A stretch of DNA of 64,000 nucleotides from positions 248,001 through 312,000 of the forward strand of contig NZ_CANLMP010000007.1 in the NCBI RefSeq assembly GCF_947492405.1, given 5' to 3'. Shown in pieces: positions 54,832-63,913 of this stretch (position 1 is its first letter; every line of letters starts with the position of its first letter). The position numbers and the translations under genes are program-made. The notes under the pieces were generated by a model that saw only the letters and a program-made list of their open reading frames with translations, did not search any database and was not told the DNA's origin. The stretch is from an uncultured Aquimarina sp. GTDB taxonomy: Bacteria; Bacteroidota; Bacteroidia; Flavobacteriales; Flavobacteriaceae.

Positions 54832-54959
54832 TTACAGAGATAGTGTTAATCCCTTAAATTACTATGATTTGTGCAACAACTATTGATTGGAAAGGTTTTT
54901 ATAATAGCAATAACGATAAAAGTAGCATTAAGTTTTATCAATTTATCAAAATTTCATGA

Positions 54960-55241
54960 ATGTATTATAGAGCGATTTTTAAATTCTTTTGTGATGTAAA
55001 CCTGTTCAACCTAGTATTTTGCCTTTTCATGTGTTTGATCAGCGGAATGTATTGGAGTATATTTTTGTTTAACACAGTAGGTATTTGGGTAGGATTACAG
55101 GGCTTTAAAACCTTTAAAAATAACGAATATTATATGTATGCTAATCTTGGATTTACAAAATCAGAGCTTACCATAAACGTGTTTTTTATGAATGTGTTTA
55201 TATCATTGCCATTCCTGTTTTTACTCTTAACTTTTTTTTAA
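54960..55241 (+). CDS. Small membrane protein next to an ABC ATPase
   Basis: A 93-residue protein with two or three hydrophobic segments (about 12-33, 30-50 and 72-92), a short loop (FKTFKNNEYYMYANLGFTKSE), and no signal peptide. The loop text LGFTKSEL resembles the coupling region of small ABC permeases. The ABC ATPase begins 9 bases later, so the two probably form one membrane complex. If so it is a very small permease, or a larger permease is encoded elsewhere. Confidence 0.7.
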   Translation: MYYRAIFKFFCDVNLFNLVFCLFMCLISGMYWSIFLFNTVGIWVGLQGFKTFKNNEYYMYANLGFTKSELTINVFFMNVFISLPFLFLLLTFF

Positions 55242-55250
55242 TTCTAAAAT

Positions 55251-55916
55251 ATGAACCATCTTTTTATTAGGGATCTAACAAAATCATTTGGTAAAAACAA
55301 CATTCTAAATGAGGTTACTTTGCAATGTGGTGTGGGCGAAATTGTTGGGGTTTTTGGCAGAAACGGAACAGGAAAATCTACGATGCTACGATGTATTTTT
55401 GGAACAATGAGATCTAATGCAATACATATTAGTATAGATGATGAAACGATAAAGCCTAAAGAGGTAATAGCAGATGGTAGAATAGGATATCTTTCTCAGG
55501 ATTCTTTTGTGCCAAAAGAGAAAAAAGTAAGAGATATTATTCCTTTACTATTTCCCAATGGAGAGGATCAGGATAAAATATTTTATACAAAAGGAATACA
55601 CAGCATAGAAAACCGAAGAGCAGGAAAACTATCATTAGGAGAGTTGAGGTATTTAGAAGTTGTATTGCTCTCGCATTTAGAGCATCAATTCTTAATGATG
55701 GATGAACCTTTTTCAATGATTCAACCTTCTTATAAGGAGTTGATAAAAGAGTTACTACTATCTATTAAGAAGAAAAAAGGAATTATCATTACAGATCATT
55801 ATTATGAAGATGTATTGGATATTACGGATAGAAATTTATTAATAAAAGAGGGTGATTTGATAGCTATTCAAAATAAAACAGATCTAGTAACTCATAGATA
55901 TCTTAGATCACGTTAA
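55251..55916 (+). CDS. ABC transporter ATP-binding protein
   Basis: A 221-residue ATPase. Walker A is GRNGTGKST (from residue 36), the signature is LSLGELRYLEVVLLS (LSGGE has become LSLGE), Walker B is FLMMDEPFSM, and the H-loop His is in IIITDHYY. It may serve an exporter or a membrane-remodelling function; the substrate is not evident. It follows the small membrane gene with 9 bases between. Confidence 0.9.
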   Translation: MNHLFIRDLTKSFGKNNILNEVTLQCGVGEIVGVFGRNGTGKSTMLRCIFGTMRSNAIHISIDDETIKPKEVIADGRIGYLSQDSFVPKEKKVRDIIPLLFPNGEDQDKIFYTKGIHSIENRRAGKLSLGELRYLEVVLLSHLEHQFLMMDEPFSMIQPSYKELIKELLLSIKKKKGIIITDHYYEDVLDITDRNLLIKEGDLIAIQNKTDLVTHRYLRSR

Positions 55917-55966
55917 ACTTGAGAAAACTATAAAGAATTAAATTTTTTAATATAAAGTAGGAGTCT

Positions 55967-56395
55967 ATGACCGATTATATACATAAAAAAAGTTGGTGGT
56001 CTAAAAATAGAAGTTGGGTTTTAGTAGTTTTAGCGCTAGTATTTGGATTTATTTTAACTATACTAACATTTTTAGGGAAACCAATTGGAGATTTTACCAG
56101 GGCAATAATAGATCCAGCAGTATACGATAATGCTTTTGATTTGGTACAAGATGATGAGCGAGTAATAGCCTTATTAGGAGAGGTACAACCCATAAGTTTT
56201 TTTGAAGTTCTGGAAGGAGAAGTGCGATATAACGAAGCAGATAAAGCAATCATTACAGTAGGAATCAAAGGATCAAAGCAAAAGGGTAAGATGGATATTG
56301 TAGCAAATAGAGACAACAGCATTTGGGAATACCAAATCATCAGAATCCGAACCAAAAAACCAAGGAAAATAATTGAAGTTTTGGGTAATAAATAG
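55967..56395 (+). CDS. Coa1-family membrane protein
   Basis: A 142-residue protein with one N-terminal transmembrane segment (about 16-36: SWVLVVLALVFGFILTILTF) and a C-terminal Coa1-like domain (AKGKMDIVANRD-type text KGKMDIVANRDNSIWEYQII). Coa1 family proteins were named for cytochrome c oxidase assembly in mitochondria; the bacterial role is not established. No oxidase gene is near. It ends just before the repeat that carries the promoter of the first CHAT gene. Confidence 0.75.
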   Translation: MTDYIHKKSWWSKNRSWVLVVLALVFGFILTILTFLGKPIGDFTRAIIDPAVYDNAFDLVQDDERVIALLGEVQPISFFEVLEGEVRYNEADKAIITVGIKGSKQKGKMDIVANRDNSIWEYQIIRIRTKKPRKIIEVLGNK

Positions 56396-56403
56396 CAAAA
56401 GTC

Positions 56404-56644
56404 AGTTCCCCTCTTGAGACCTGTACTGAGCTTGGTCCAAGTAGAGGTTAAGAATGTGTTCTTTATAGTATATTTGTTTTTATATCATACCCTGGACATC
56501 TATCTTTTAAACCCACCCACATGAACCCACTAAAAACCATCGTCTTCTTTTTATTTGTTACTAGCTTTTCTTTTTCTCAAACAGAAACTGTACAAGACAC
56601 ATTACTAGCATCTCAATATTTTAAGAAAGCGGATTCTTTGTTAA
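56404..56644 (+). repeat. Direct repeat, first copy (promoter plus CHAT N-terminus)
   Basis: This 241-bp segment recurs at 59515-59755 with a constant 3111-base offset and no gaps. It contains a palindromic element, the TATATTTG promoter box and the first about 40 codons of the CHAT gene. The first 117 bases differ at about 7 positions and the next 69 are identical. Confidence 0.9.
56469..56476 (+). promoter_or_regulatory. Promoter -7 element of the first TPR-CHAT gene
   Basis: TATATTTG is an exact TAnnTTTG match, 44 bases before the ATG. The same box is in the second copy of the repeat at 59580-59587. Confidence 0.55.
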
Positions 56645-59562
56645 AGAATAAGAAATATGACGAATCTATTGAATTATTTGACAAAGCATTACCTATTTAT
56701 GAAAAGGCACAAGCTTGGGAACGAGTTGCTGGGTGTTATAATAAAATATCAAAAAACCAAAAGCGGAAATATAAATTTAAAGAAGCTGTTATAAGTGTAA
56801 AAAAAGCATTAGAAATATTGATCAAATTGGATCCACAAGAACGTTTAGAGATTGCACATAATTATTCTGATATTGCATCTCTTTATTTTCACCTTTCAGA
56901 TTATAAAAAAGCTATAGAATTTAATGAAAAATCATTAACAATTAGGATAGAAGATTTAGGAAGTAATCATTCAAAGGTTGCCCAGAACTATAATAATATA
57001 GGTCTTATATATTACGAAAAAAAAGAGTACGAAAAAGCAATTGATTATTATAACAAGAGTTTAACAATATGGATTAACACCTATGGTGAAACCCATAGAT
57101 ATGTTGGATATGCCTATCTTAATATCGGTACAAGTTATTATGACCTATTTCAGAATGATACAGCATTAGAAAATATTAAGAAAGCACTTAATATTTTCAT
57201 TAAAATAGATAATCCTACCCTTATAGCTTATGCTAATAATAATATTGGAACAATTTTTTTGGAAAAAGAAGAATATTCTGAAGCATTAAATTATTATGAA
57301 AAAGCATTGTCAGGATATAATAGGTCGTATTTAGAAAATCGAACTTCCATAGCTGTACTTTTCCATAATATGGGTGTTATTAAAGAAAATCAAAAAGCTT
57401 ATAATAAAGCTTTAGAGTATCATAAGAAAGCCTTAGACATAAATTTGATAACTTTAGGAGATAATCATCGTTCGGTAGCTGGTTCATACTCCTATTTAGG
57501 AACTAGTTATATAAAAAAAGGAGATAATAATACAGCTTTAATAAATTATCAAAAATCACTAAAGATTCTTCAAGATATAACTGGTGAAGAAAATCAAATT
57601 GTTTTACAAAATCATATTAATATTTCCAAAGTTTATCTTAAGCAAAAGGAATACAAAAAAGCCTTGAGTCATTACAATGACGCATTGTATATAAATTCTA
57701 AATTCAGAAAAAATTTCTTCGATCAAGATAAGTTTGATCCAAGTGAATATTGGAATTCAAATATGTTGCTATTTACATTAGAAGGTAAAGCTGAAATATT
57801 AAAACAGCGATATATCGAAAACAATGATACGCAGGACCTATCTCTTAGTCTTAAGTTATTCAAGAGAACAGATGTAACTGTTGATTTTATTCGTCAATCA
57901 TTTAATAATTATAAGGATAAAATATCATTTGCCAAAAAGGTTAAAGAAATTTATTCAAATGCAATAGAATCTCAATTGTTATTTTTTAAAGAAAAACAGG
58001 AACAGCAAATTTTGGAGAAAGCGTTTTATTATGCCGAAAAAAGCAAGTCCAATACGTTAAAAGATTTGTTGAATGATTCTAACGCCAAAATTTTTTCAGG
58101 ACTATCAACAGATCTTGTAAAATTAGAAAAAGATTTAAGAATTGATAAAGCATATTATCAATCTAAACTAAATGGAGAACTTGTCAAAAAAGAAATAGAC
58201 TCTTCAAAATTTTTTAGTTATGAAAATAAACTCTTCGATATCTCTAGGAACCAAGATTCTCTAACCGAGGTTTTAGAAAAAAACTATCCTAAATATTATG
58301 AGCTAAAATACCAGAATGAAGTGATTTCCGTAGCTGAAATCCTGAAAAAATTGGATGATAACACAACCTTACTTGAGTTTTTTACTTCAGATAGTATTAT
58401 CTATGCTTTTACTGTTTCAAAAAATAAGATGGCTGTTAAAGAATTATCTACTCCAAAACTTACAGAACAAATACAAGAATTAAGAGCTGCTATTGTAGAT
58501 AAAAATACCAAAACTTATAAGGCCACTGCACACCAACTTTATGAACAATTGATGGCACCTGTAAAGGATGCAATTATTGGTGATGAATTAATTATTGTGC
58601 CCGATGGGCCACTATGGCATCTTAATTTTGATTTGCTATTGAGTAAAGAGGATGCTTCTAATAATCCAAAAGAACTATCATACTTAGTCAAAGAATATAT
58701 GATTTCGTATGCCAATTCTGCTACGTTGCTGTTTTCTGAAGATAAAAACCTCGAAGAGCGATCTAAACAACAAGAAGAATGTTTAGCATTTTCATTTTCT
58801 GATAGTTCGAATGTTATGGATACTAAAACAATGAGTCTGGCAACCCTTAGAGATACAGGTGATGATCTGCCAGGAACTCGTAAAGAGATCAAAGCCATTG
58901 CGGATATTATCGATGGAGAGTATTTTTACGGATCAGAGGCAATAGAATCTAATTTTAAGAAAAATGCTAGTAATTATAGTATTCTGCACCTTGCTTTACA
59001 CGGAGAAGTAGATAACGAACGACCAGAAAACTCCAGACTCTTTTTTACAAAAAATAATGATACTATAGAAGATAACCTTTTATATAGCCATGAATTGTTT
59101 GCTTTAGATATTCCTGCAGAGTTAACGGTATTGAGTGCCTGTAATACGGGAACAGGAAAAATAGCGAAAGGAGAAGGTATTATGAGTTTAGGAACCGCTT
59201 TTCAATATGCAGGAACTAAAAGTTTATTGTTAAGTAGTTGGGAAGTATCGGATCAAACCACTCCAGAGTTAATGAAATATTTCTATACGAATCTCAAGGA
59301 AGGAATGAATAAGGCAAAGGCACTTCAACAAGCAAAATTACAATATCTAAACACCAGTGATTTAAACAGAACTCAGCCTTTTTACTGGGGAGGGTTCTAT
59401 TTGGTTGGAGATACCACAGCCATTCAGTTTCAAGATAATAATTATATCTATTGGTTGATTGGGTTTGGTATTTTGGCAGTTATCATATTAAGTTTGTTTT
59501 GGTATAGAAAGAAGAGTTCCCCTCTTGAGACTTGTACTGAGCCGAGTCGAAGTAGAGGTTAA
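56521..59562 (+). CDS. Secreted, membrane-anchored TPR-CHAT protein
   Basis: A 1013-residue protein. It has a signal peptide (about 1-19, ending FSFSQ), about eight TPR repeats of the kinesin-light-chain type (about 45-410), a helical region and a CHAT (caspase HetF-like) domain (about 640-960). The His-Cys dyad is intact: His827 in LHLALHG and Cys874 in LSACNTG. A single C-terminal transmembrane segment (about 975-994) ends in RKK, so TPR and CHAT parts should face the periplasm. The last 15 or so residues are encoded by the palindromic element that starts the next repeat. This is the first of two tandem paralogues and may be an envelope sensor with protease activity; the target is unknown. 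Confidence 0.92.
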   Translation: MNPLKTIVFFLFVTSFSFSQTETVQDTLLASQYFKKADSLLKNKKYDESIELFDKALPIYEKAQAWERVAGCYNKISKNQKRKYKFKEAVISVKKALEILIKLDPQERLEIAHNYSDIASLYFHLSDYKKAIEFNEKSLTIRIEDLGSNHSKVAQNYNNIGLIYYEKKEYEKAIDYYNKSLTIWINTYGETHRYVGYAYLNIGTSYYDLFQNDTALENIKKALNIFIKIDNPTLIAYANNNIGTIFLEKEEYSEALNYYEKALSGYNRSYLENRTSIAVLFHNMGVIKENQKAYNKALEYHKKALDINLITLGDNHRSVAGSYSYLGTSYIKKGDNNTALINYQKSLKILQDITGEENQIVLQNHINISKVYLKQKEYKKALSHYNDALYINSKFRKNFFDQDKFDPSEYWNSNMLLFTLEGKAEILKQRYIENNDTQDLSLSLKLFKRTDVTVDFIRQSFNNYKDKISFAKKVKEIYSNAIESQLLFFKEKQEQQILEKAFYYAEKSKSNTLKDLLNDSNAKIFSGLSTDLVKLEKDLRIDKAYYQSKLNGELVKKEIDSSKFFSYENKLFDISRNQDSLTEVLEKNYPKYYELKYQNEVISVAEILKKLDDNTTLLEFFTSDSIIYAFTVSKNKMAVKELSTPKLTEQIQELRAAIVDKNTKTYKATAHQLYEQLMAPVKDAIIGDELIIVPDGPLWHLNFDLLLSKEDASNNPKELSYLVKEYMISYANSATLLFSEDKNLEERSKQQEECLAFSFSDSSNVMDTKTMSLATLRDTGDDLPGTRKEIKAIADIIDGEYFYGSEAIESNFKKNASNYSILHLALHGEVDNERPENSRLFFTKNNDTIEDNLLYSHELFALDIPAELTVLSACNTGTGKIAKGEGIMSLGTAFQYAGTKSLLLSSWEVSDQTTPELMKYFYTNLKEGMNKAKALQQAKLQYLNTSDLNRTQPFYWGGFYLVGDTTAIQFQDNNYIYWLIGFGILAVIILSLFWYRKKSSPLETCTEPSRSRG

Positions 59563-59755
59563 GAATGTGTTCTTTATAGTATATTTGTTTTTGTATCATA
59601 CACTGGACATCTATCTTTTAAACCCACCCACATGAACCCACTAAAAACCATCGTCTTCTTTTTATTTGTTACTAGCTTTTCTTTTTCTCAAACAGAAACT
59701 CTGCAAGATACATTGCTAGCTTCTCAATATTTTAAGAAAGCGGATTCTTTGTTAA
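59515..59755 (+). repeat. Direct repeat, second copy (promoter plus CHAT N-terminus)
   Basis: This is the second copy of the 241-bp repeat. Its first 48 bases lie inside the 3' end of the first CHAT gene and supply its stop codon. Its promoter box is at 59580-59587. The repeat then runs into the signal peptide of the second CHAT gene. Confidence 0.9.
59580..59587 (+). promoter_or_regulatory. Promoter -7 element of the second TPR-CHAT gene
   Basis: TATATTTG, identical to the first copy, 44 bases before the ATG. It means the second gene can be transcribed independently of the first. Confidence 0.55.
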
Positions 59756-62700
59756 CTGAAAGAAAGTTAGACAGCTCCATTGTATATTTTAAAAAAGCAT
59801 TACCTATTTATGAAAGAGCGAATGCTTGGGAACGGGTTGCAGGGTGTTATAATAAGATTTCTGAAACTTATTTTGAGTATTCAAAATACCAAGAATCATT
59901 AAACTTTGCTAGATCAGCACTAGATGTATGTGATAATTATTTGGGTAAAAACAACCTTGAAAAAGCAAGTGCTTATGATAACATCGGTCAATACTATTTA
60001 AAAAAGGCGGATTTAGATAACGCTAGAAAATACTTTGAAAAGGCACAGGGAATTTTTCTTATAAAAGAATATATTTTAGGCATTTCTAAATCCCATAACA
60101 ATATAGGTCAAATATATACAAGAAAAGCTGAATTTGACAAAGCTAGAAGTGAATTTGACAAAGCAATTAAAATAGATAGTTCGAAAAACAATCCACATAT
60201 TGGTTATTCATATAATAATTTGGCTAGAATTTCTTATATAAAAGGGGAGTATAAGGAATCTATTGAATTCATGAAAAAAGCAATATTATTGGAGATAAGT
60301 GAACTAGGAGCTAATCACCCAAAAGTTGGAGGGTATTATAATAATATTGGGACTATTTATGAGCGACTTGGTGAGGATGATCAAGCTCTTTCCTATTACA
60401 AGAATGCTTTGGCAATACAGTTGAAAGTTTCAGGTGAAAATCATGTTAATGTAGCTGCTTTCTATAATAATATAAGTAAAGTTTTAGAAAAAAGAGGTGA
60501 TTTTGAAGGTTCAATAAAATATTTAGAAAAAGCTATAAAAATAAGATCCGAGTTGTTTGGAGAAAATCACCCAGATATGGCAAAATATTATAATAATATT
60601 TCATATTTATATGTAAAAGAAGGTTTGTTTAACAAATCACTTTTAGGCTTAAAAAAATCATTATCCATAAGCAAAGATTTTTTAAAAGAAGAAGACCCTT
60701 TGATGGCAGATATTTATAATAATATGGCTATTTCATATATCTTTTTAGATGAACTTGATGAAGGGTTACGATGTGCTTCAAGAGCTCTAAACATAAATAT
60801 AAATAATTTTGGTGAAGAGCACCCTGAGATTGCTCGTAATTATATAAATATTGCAAGAATTTATAGTAAAAAAGGAGAGTTTGATATGGCTTTAGTTTAT
60901 CAAGAAAAATCCAAAAATATTAGATCTAAAATAATTGGAGATAAAAATATTTATGTAGCAACAAATTACCTTTATATCGGGGGGTTACAATTAAAGAAAG
61001 GAGAATATGATTCAGCACTTAAAGCTTATATTAAAGCACTAAATATCTACAAAAACAAGCTAAATAAAAGTGATTACTTAATTATCAATTGTTATAATAC
61101 TATTGCAAACCTTTATTTTAATAAAGGTGAATATCAAAATGCAATTATTTTTTTTAATAAAGCATTTGAATTAGGTTTTAAATACATTGATAAAGTAAAT
61201 AACAGGGAATTACTAAATAATTCGTTTTCAACAGTGTTATTTTCAACGATAGTTGGTAAAGCTAAGAGTCATAAAGCATTATATATTAAAAAAAACAATG
61301 TTGATGACCTAAACAACAGTGATATTCTTTACCAGAAAGGATTACCTATGATAATTCATATTAGAGAAGGTTTAAACAATTATAAGGACAGATTAGTATT
61401 ATCTAAGGAAGTTAAAGAAGCATATCAGGGTGCTATAGAAACAAAATTGTTAATTGAGAAAAGGAAAGATAAAAAAATGCTGGATCAAGCTTTTTATTAT
61501 TCAGAAAAAAGCAAGTCTAATACTTTAAAGGGTTTATTAAACGAATCTAGCGCCAAAGAATTTTCTGGACTTTCAAAAAATCTTGTGGAATTAGAAAAAG
61601 AAGTAAGAATTGATAAAGCATATTATCAATCCAGAATTAATGAAGAATTATCTAAAGAACAAACAGATTCTATAAAAATGATGGGCTATGAAAGTAAACT
61701 TTTCGATATCTCTAAAAGCCAAGACTCACTTACAGAAGTTTTAGAAACAAACTATCCAAAGTACCATCAATTAAAGTATAATAATAAGGTTGTTTCAGTC
61801 ACAGATATCCAACAAAAACTTGACGAGAAAACTACTCTATTAGAGTTTTTTACCGCAGATAGTATAACCTATGCATTTACGATTTCAAAAAATAAGATTG
61901 CGGTAAAAGAATTATCAACTCCAGCACTTATTGAGCAAATTGAGCAGTTTCGCGCTTCTATGACTAAAAACTATGAGCAATATCAAGAAATTTCATATCA
62001 ATTGTACCAAACATTAATTACTCCAATAAAAAATAAATTAGTAGGTAATCAACTAATCATAGTTCCCGATGGTCCATTATGGCATCTTAATTTTGATTTA
62101 TTACTTACAGAAGAAGAAATTTCTAACAATCCTAGGACTTGGCCATATCTTCTTAAAGAATATGCTATTTCGTATGCTAATTCAGCTACATTGTTGTTCG
62201 GGAATAAGATGCGAGAGGAATCGGTTTCTAAAGAAGAACAAGAATGTTTGGCCTTTTCTTTTTCTAGTGGAGATAATACTTCTGCCACACGAAATGTGAG
62301 TTTAAAAACTTTCAGAAATTCGAGTATGGATTTACCGGGAACTCGAGAAGAGATTAAAGCAATTGCTAATATTGTAGATGGACAATACTTTTATGGATCA
62401 GAAGCTACAGAAGAGAATTTTAAAAAGCACGCAGGAGCCTATGACATTTTACATTTAGCATTACACGGAGATGTGGATAACGAACGTCCAGAAAACTCTA
62501 AGCTTTATTTTACCAAAAGTAAGGATACAATAGAAGATAACTACCTGTACAGTCACGAACTATTTGCGTTAGATATTCCTGCAGAATTAACAGTATTAAG
62601 TGCTTGTAATACAGGAACCGGTAAAATCGCCAAAGGAGAAGGGATCATGAGTTTAGGAAATGCATTCCAATACGCTGGAACTAAAAGTTTATTGCTCACT

Positions 62701-63021
62701 AATTGGGAAGTATCTGATGAAACTACACCCAAGATCATGGAATATTTTTACACCAACCTTAAAGAAGGAAAAAATAAGGCAGAAGCCTTGCAACAAGCAA
62801 AACTACAATTTCTAACAACAACAAGCGAAGAAACCTATCACCCATACTATTGGGGAGGATTTTACTTGTTAGGAGATACTACTGCTATTCAGTTTCAAGA
62901 TAACAATCATCTATATTGGTGGATTGGTATTGGCATTTTAGCATTGATATTACTAAGTTTGTTTTGGTATAGAAAAAAGCGTTCCTCTAGTGAGGTCAGT
63001 GCTAAGGCATTCCTGTCTTGA
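59632..63021 (+). CDS. Secreted, membrane-anchored TPR-CHAT protein, paralogue
   Basis: A 1129-residue protein with the same plan: signal peptide identical to the first copy for over 20 residues, about ten TPR repeats (about 45-520; YYNNIGTIYERLGEDDQALS is typical), and a CHAT domain (about 760-1075). The dyad is His945 (LHLALHG) and Cys992 (LSACNTG). One C-terminal transmembrane segment (about 1091-1112) ends in RKKR. Its CHAT half closely follows the first paralogue (for example GEGIMSLGNAFQYAGTKSLL), while the TPR region differs in sequence and is about 115 residues longer. It probably shares the catalytic function but senses a different ligand. Confidence 0.92.
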   Translation: MNPLKTIVFFLFVTSFSFSQTETLQDTLLASQYFKKADSLLTERKLDSSIVYFKKALPIYERANAWERVAGCYNKISETYFEYSKYQESLNFARSALDVCDNYLGKNNLEKASAYDNIGQYYLKKADLDNARKYFEKAQGIFLIKEYILGISKSHNNIGQIYTRKAEFDKARSEFDKAIKIDSSKNNPHIGYSYNNLARISYIKGEYKESIEFMKKAILLEISELGANHPKVGGYYNNIGTIYERLGEDDQALSYYKNALAIQLKVSGENHVNVAAFYNNISKVLEKRGDFEGSIKYLEKAIKIRSELFGENHPDMAKYYNNISYLYVKEGLFNKSLLGLKKSLSISKDFLKEEDPLMADIYNNMAISYIFLDELDEGLRCASRALNININNFGEEHPEIARNYINIARIYSKKGEFDMALVYQEKSKNIRSKIIGDKNIYVATNYLYIGGLQLKKGEYDSALKAYIKALNIYKNKLNKSDYLIINCYNTIANLYFNKGEYQNAIIFFNKAFELGFKYIDKVNNRELLNNSFSTVLFSTIVGKAKSHKALYIKKNNVDDLNNSDILYQKGLPMIIHIREGLNNYKDRLVLSKEVKEAYQGAIETKLLIEKRKDKKMLDQAFYYSEKSKSNTLKGLLNESSAKEFSGLSKNLVELEKEVRIDKAYYQSRINEELSKEQTDSIKMMGYESKLFDISKSQDSLTEVLETNYPKYHQLKYNNKVVSVTDIQQKLDEKTTLLEFFTADSITYAFTISKNKIAVKELSTPALIEQIEQFRASMTKNYEQYQEISYQLYQTLITPIKNKLVGNQLIIVPDGPLWHLNFDLLLTEEEISNNPRTWPYLLKEYAISYANSATLLFGNKMREESVSKEEQECLAFSFSSGDNTSATRNVSLKTFRNSSMDLPGTREEIKAIANIVDGQYFYGSEATEENFKKHAGAYDILHLALHGDVDNERPENSKLYFTKSKDTIEDNYLYSHELFALDIPAELTVLSACNTGTGKIAKGEGIMSLGNAFQYAGTKSLLLTNWEVSDETTPKIMEYFYTNLKEGKNKAEALQQAKLQFLTTTSEETYHPYYWGGFYLLGDTTAIQFQDNNHLYWWIGIGILALILLSLFWYRKKRSSSEVSAKAFLS

Positions 63022-63063
63022 GAGGTGTGTTAGAATAGCAAATAATAATAAAATAACAAATAA

Positions 63064-63828
63064 GTGAAAATAATATCATACAACGTAAACGGAATCCGAG
63101 CAGCGTTAAAAAAAGGATTTATAGAATGGTTACAGCAAGCAGATCCGGATGTGATTTGTTTACAAGAAATCAAAGCCAATAAAGAACAACTAGAACTGGA
63201 TGTTTTTGCCAAAGCTGGATATAAATATAACTATTGGTATAGTGCCCAGAAAAAAGGATATAGTGGTGTTGCGGTTTTATCTAAAACAGCCCCTGATCAT
63301 ATAGAATACGGAACCGGAATCGACTATATGGATCAGGAAGGTCGTAATCTAAGGGTCGATTTTAACGGAGTTTCTATTATGAGTCTCTATTTGCCAAGTG
63401 GTTCTAATATAGAACGAGTAGAACATAAACTAAAGTTTATGGATGATTTTCAGGAGTATATCAACGAGTTGAAGAAATCTCATCCAAACTTAGTGATTTT
63501 GGGGGATTATAATATTTGTCATGAGGCCATTGATATTCATGATCCAGTTCGTAATAAAAATGTATCCGGATTTTTGCCAGTGGAGCGCGAATGGATTGGT
63601 AATTTTATTGAAAGCGGTTTTATAGATTCATTTAGGCATTTTAACTCAGAACCTCATAATTATTCTTGGTGGAGCTATAGAGCAAATGCGAGAGCAAATA
63701 ATAAGGGATGGCGATTAGATTACGGAATGGTAGCAAAACCATTGCAAGATAAACTAAAAAGAGCCGTTATCTTATCAGATGCCAAACATAGTGATCATTG
63801 CCCGATCATGGTGGAATTGAAATTGTGA
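63064..63828 (+). CDS. xth: Exodeoxyribonuclease III
   Basis: A 254-residue endonuclease/exonuclease/phosphatase-family AP endonuclease. The GTG at 63064 is the start (MKIISYNVNGIRAALKKGF). Catalytic residues are in LQEIKA (Glu), LGDYNICHEAIDIHDP (Asp and Asn) and the C-terminal SDHCPIMVEL (Asp-His). It removes nucleotides from 3' ends and cuts at abasic sites during base-excision repair. Length is normal. It starts 42 bases after the second CHAT gene. Confidence 0.96.
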   Translation: MKIISYNVNGIRAALKKGFIEWLQQADPDVICLQEIKANKEQLELDVFAKAGYKYNYWYSAQKKGYSGVAVLSKTAPDHIEYGTGIDYMDQEGRNLRVDFNGVSIMSLYLPSGSNIERVEHKLKFMDDFQEYINELKKSHPNLVILGDYNICHEAIDIHDPVRNKNVSGFLPVEREWIGNFIESGFIDSFRHFNSEPHNYSWWSYRANARANNKGWRLDYGMVAKPLQDKLKRAVILSDAKHSDHCPIMVELKL

Positions 63829-63864
63829 AAATAGTATACCGAATTATCGAATTAAATCGTCACA

Positions 63865-63913
63865 TTGAGGTTGTCGAAGTGTATTTTGGTTAATTAGTCT
63901 TCGACAAGCTCAG
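63865..63913. repeat. Inverted pair of CTTCGAC..GCTCAG elements
   Basis: Two copies of the same 15-bp motif face each other: TTGAGGTTGTCGAAG at 63865-63879 and CTTCGACAAGCTCAG at 63899-63913. They can form a 13-bp hairpin with one mismatch after xth. Related copies lie at 31139-31153, 56426-56441 and 59537-59552. Confidence 0.75.

Noticed and set aside
54542..54886. A 114-codon frame antisense to the start of the large barrel-like gene
   Set aside because: It lies opposite the signal peptide region of a well-supported gene and has no family text.
56521..63021. TPR-CHAT genes as part of a CRISPR type III-E (Craspase) system
   Set aside because: There is no gRAMP effector, no Cas gene and no repeat array in the window, and the proteins carry signal peptides, unlike the cytoplasmic Craspase protein.
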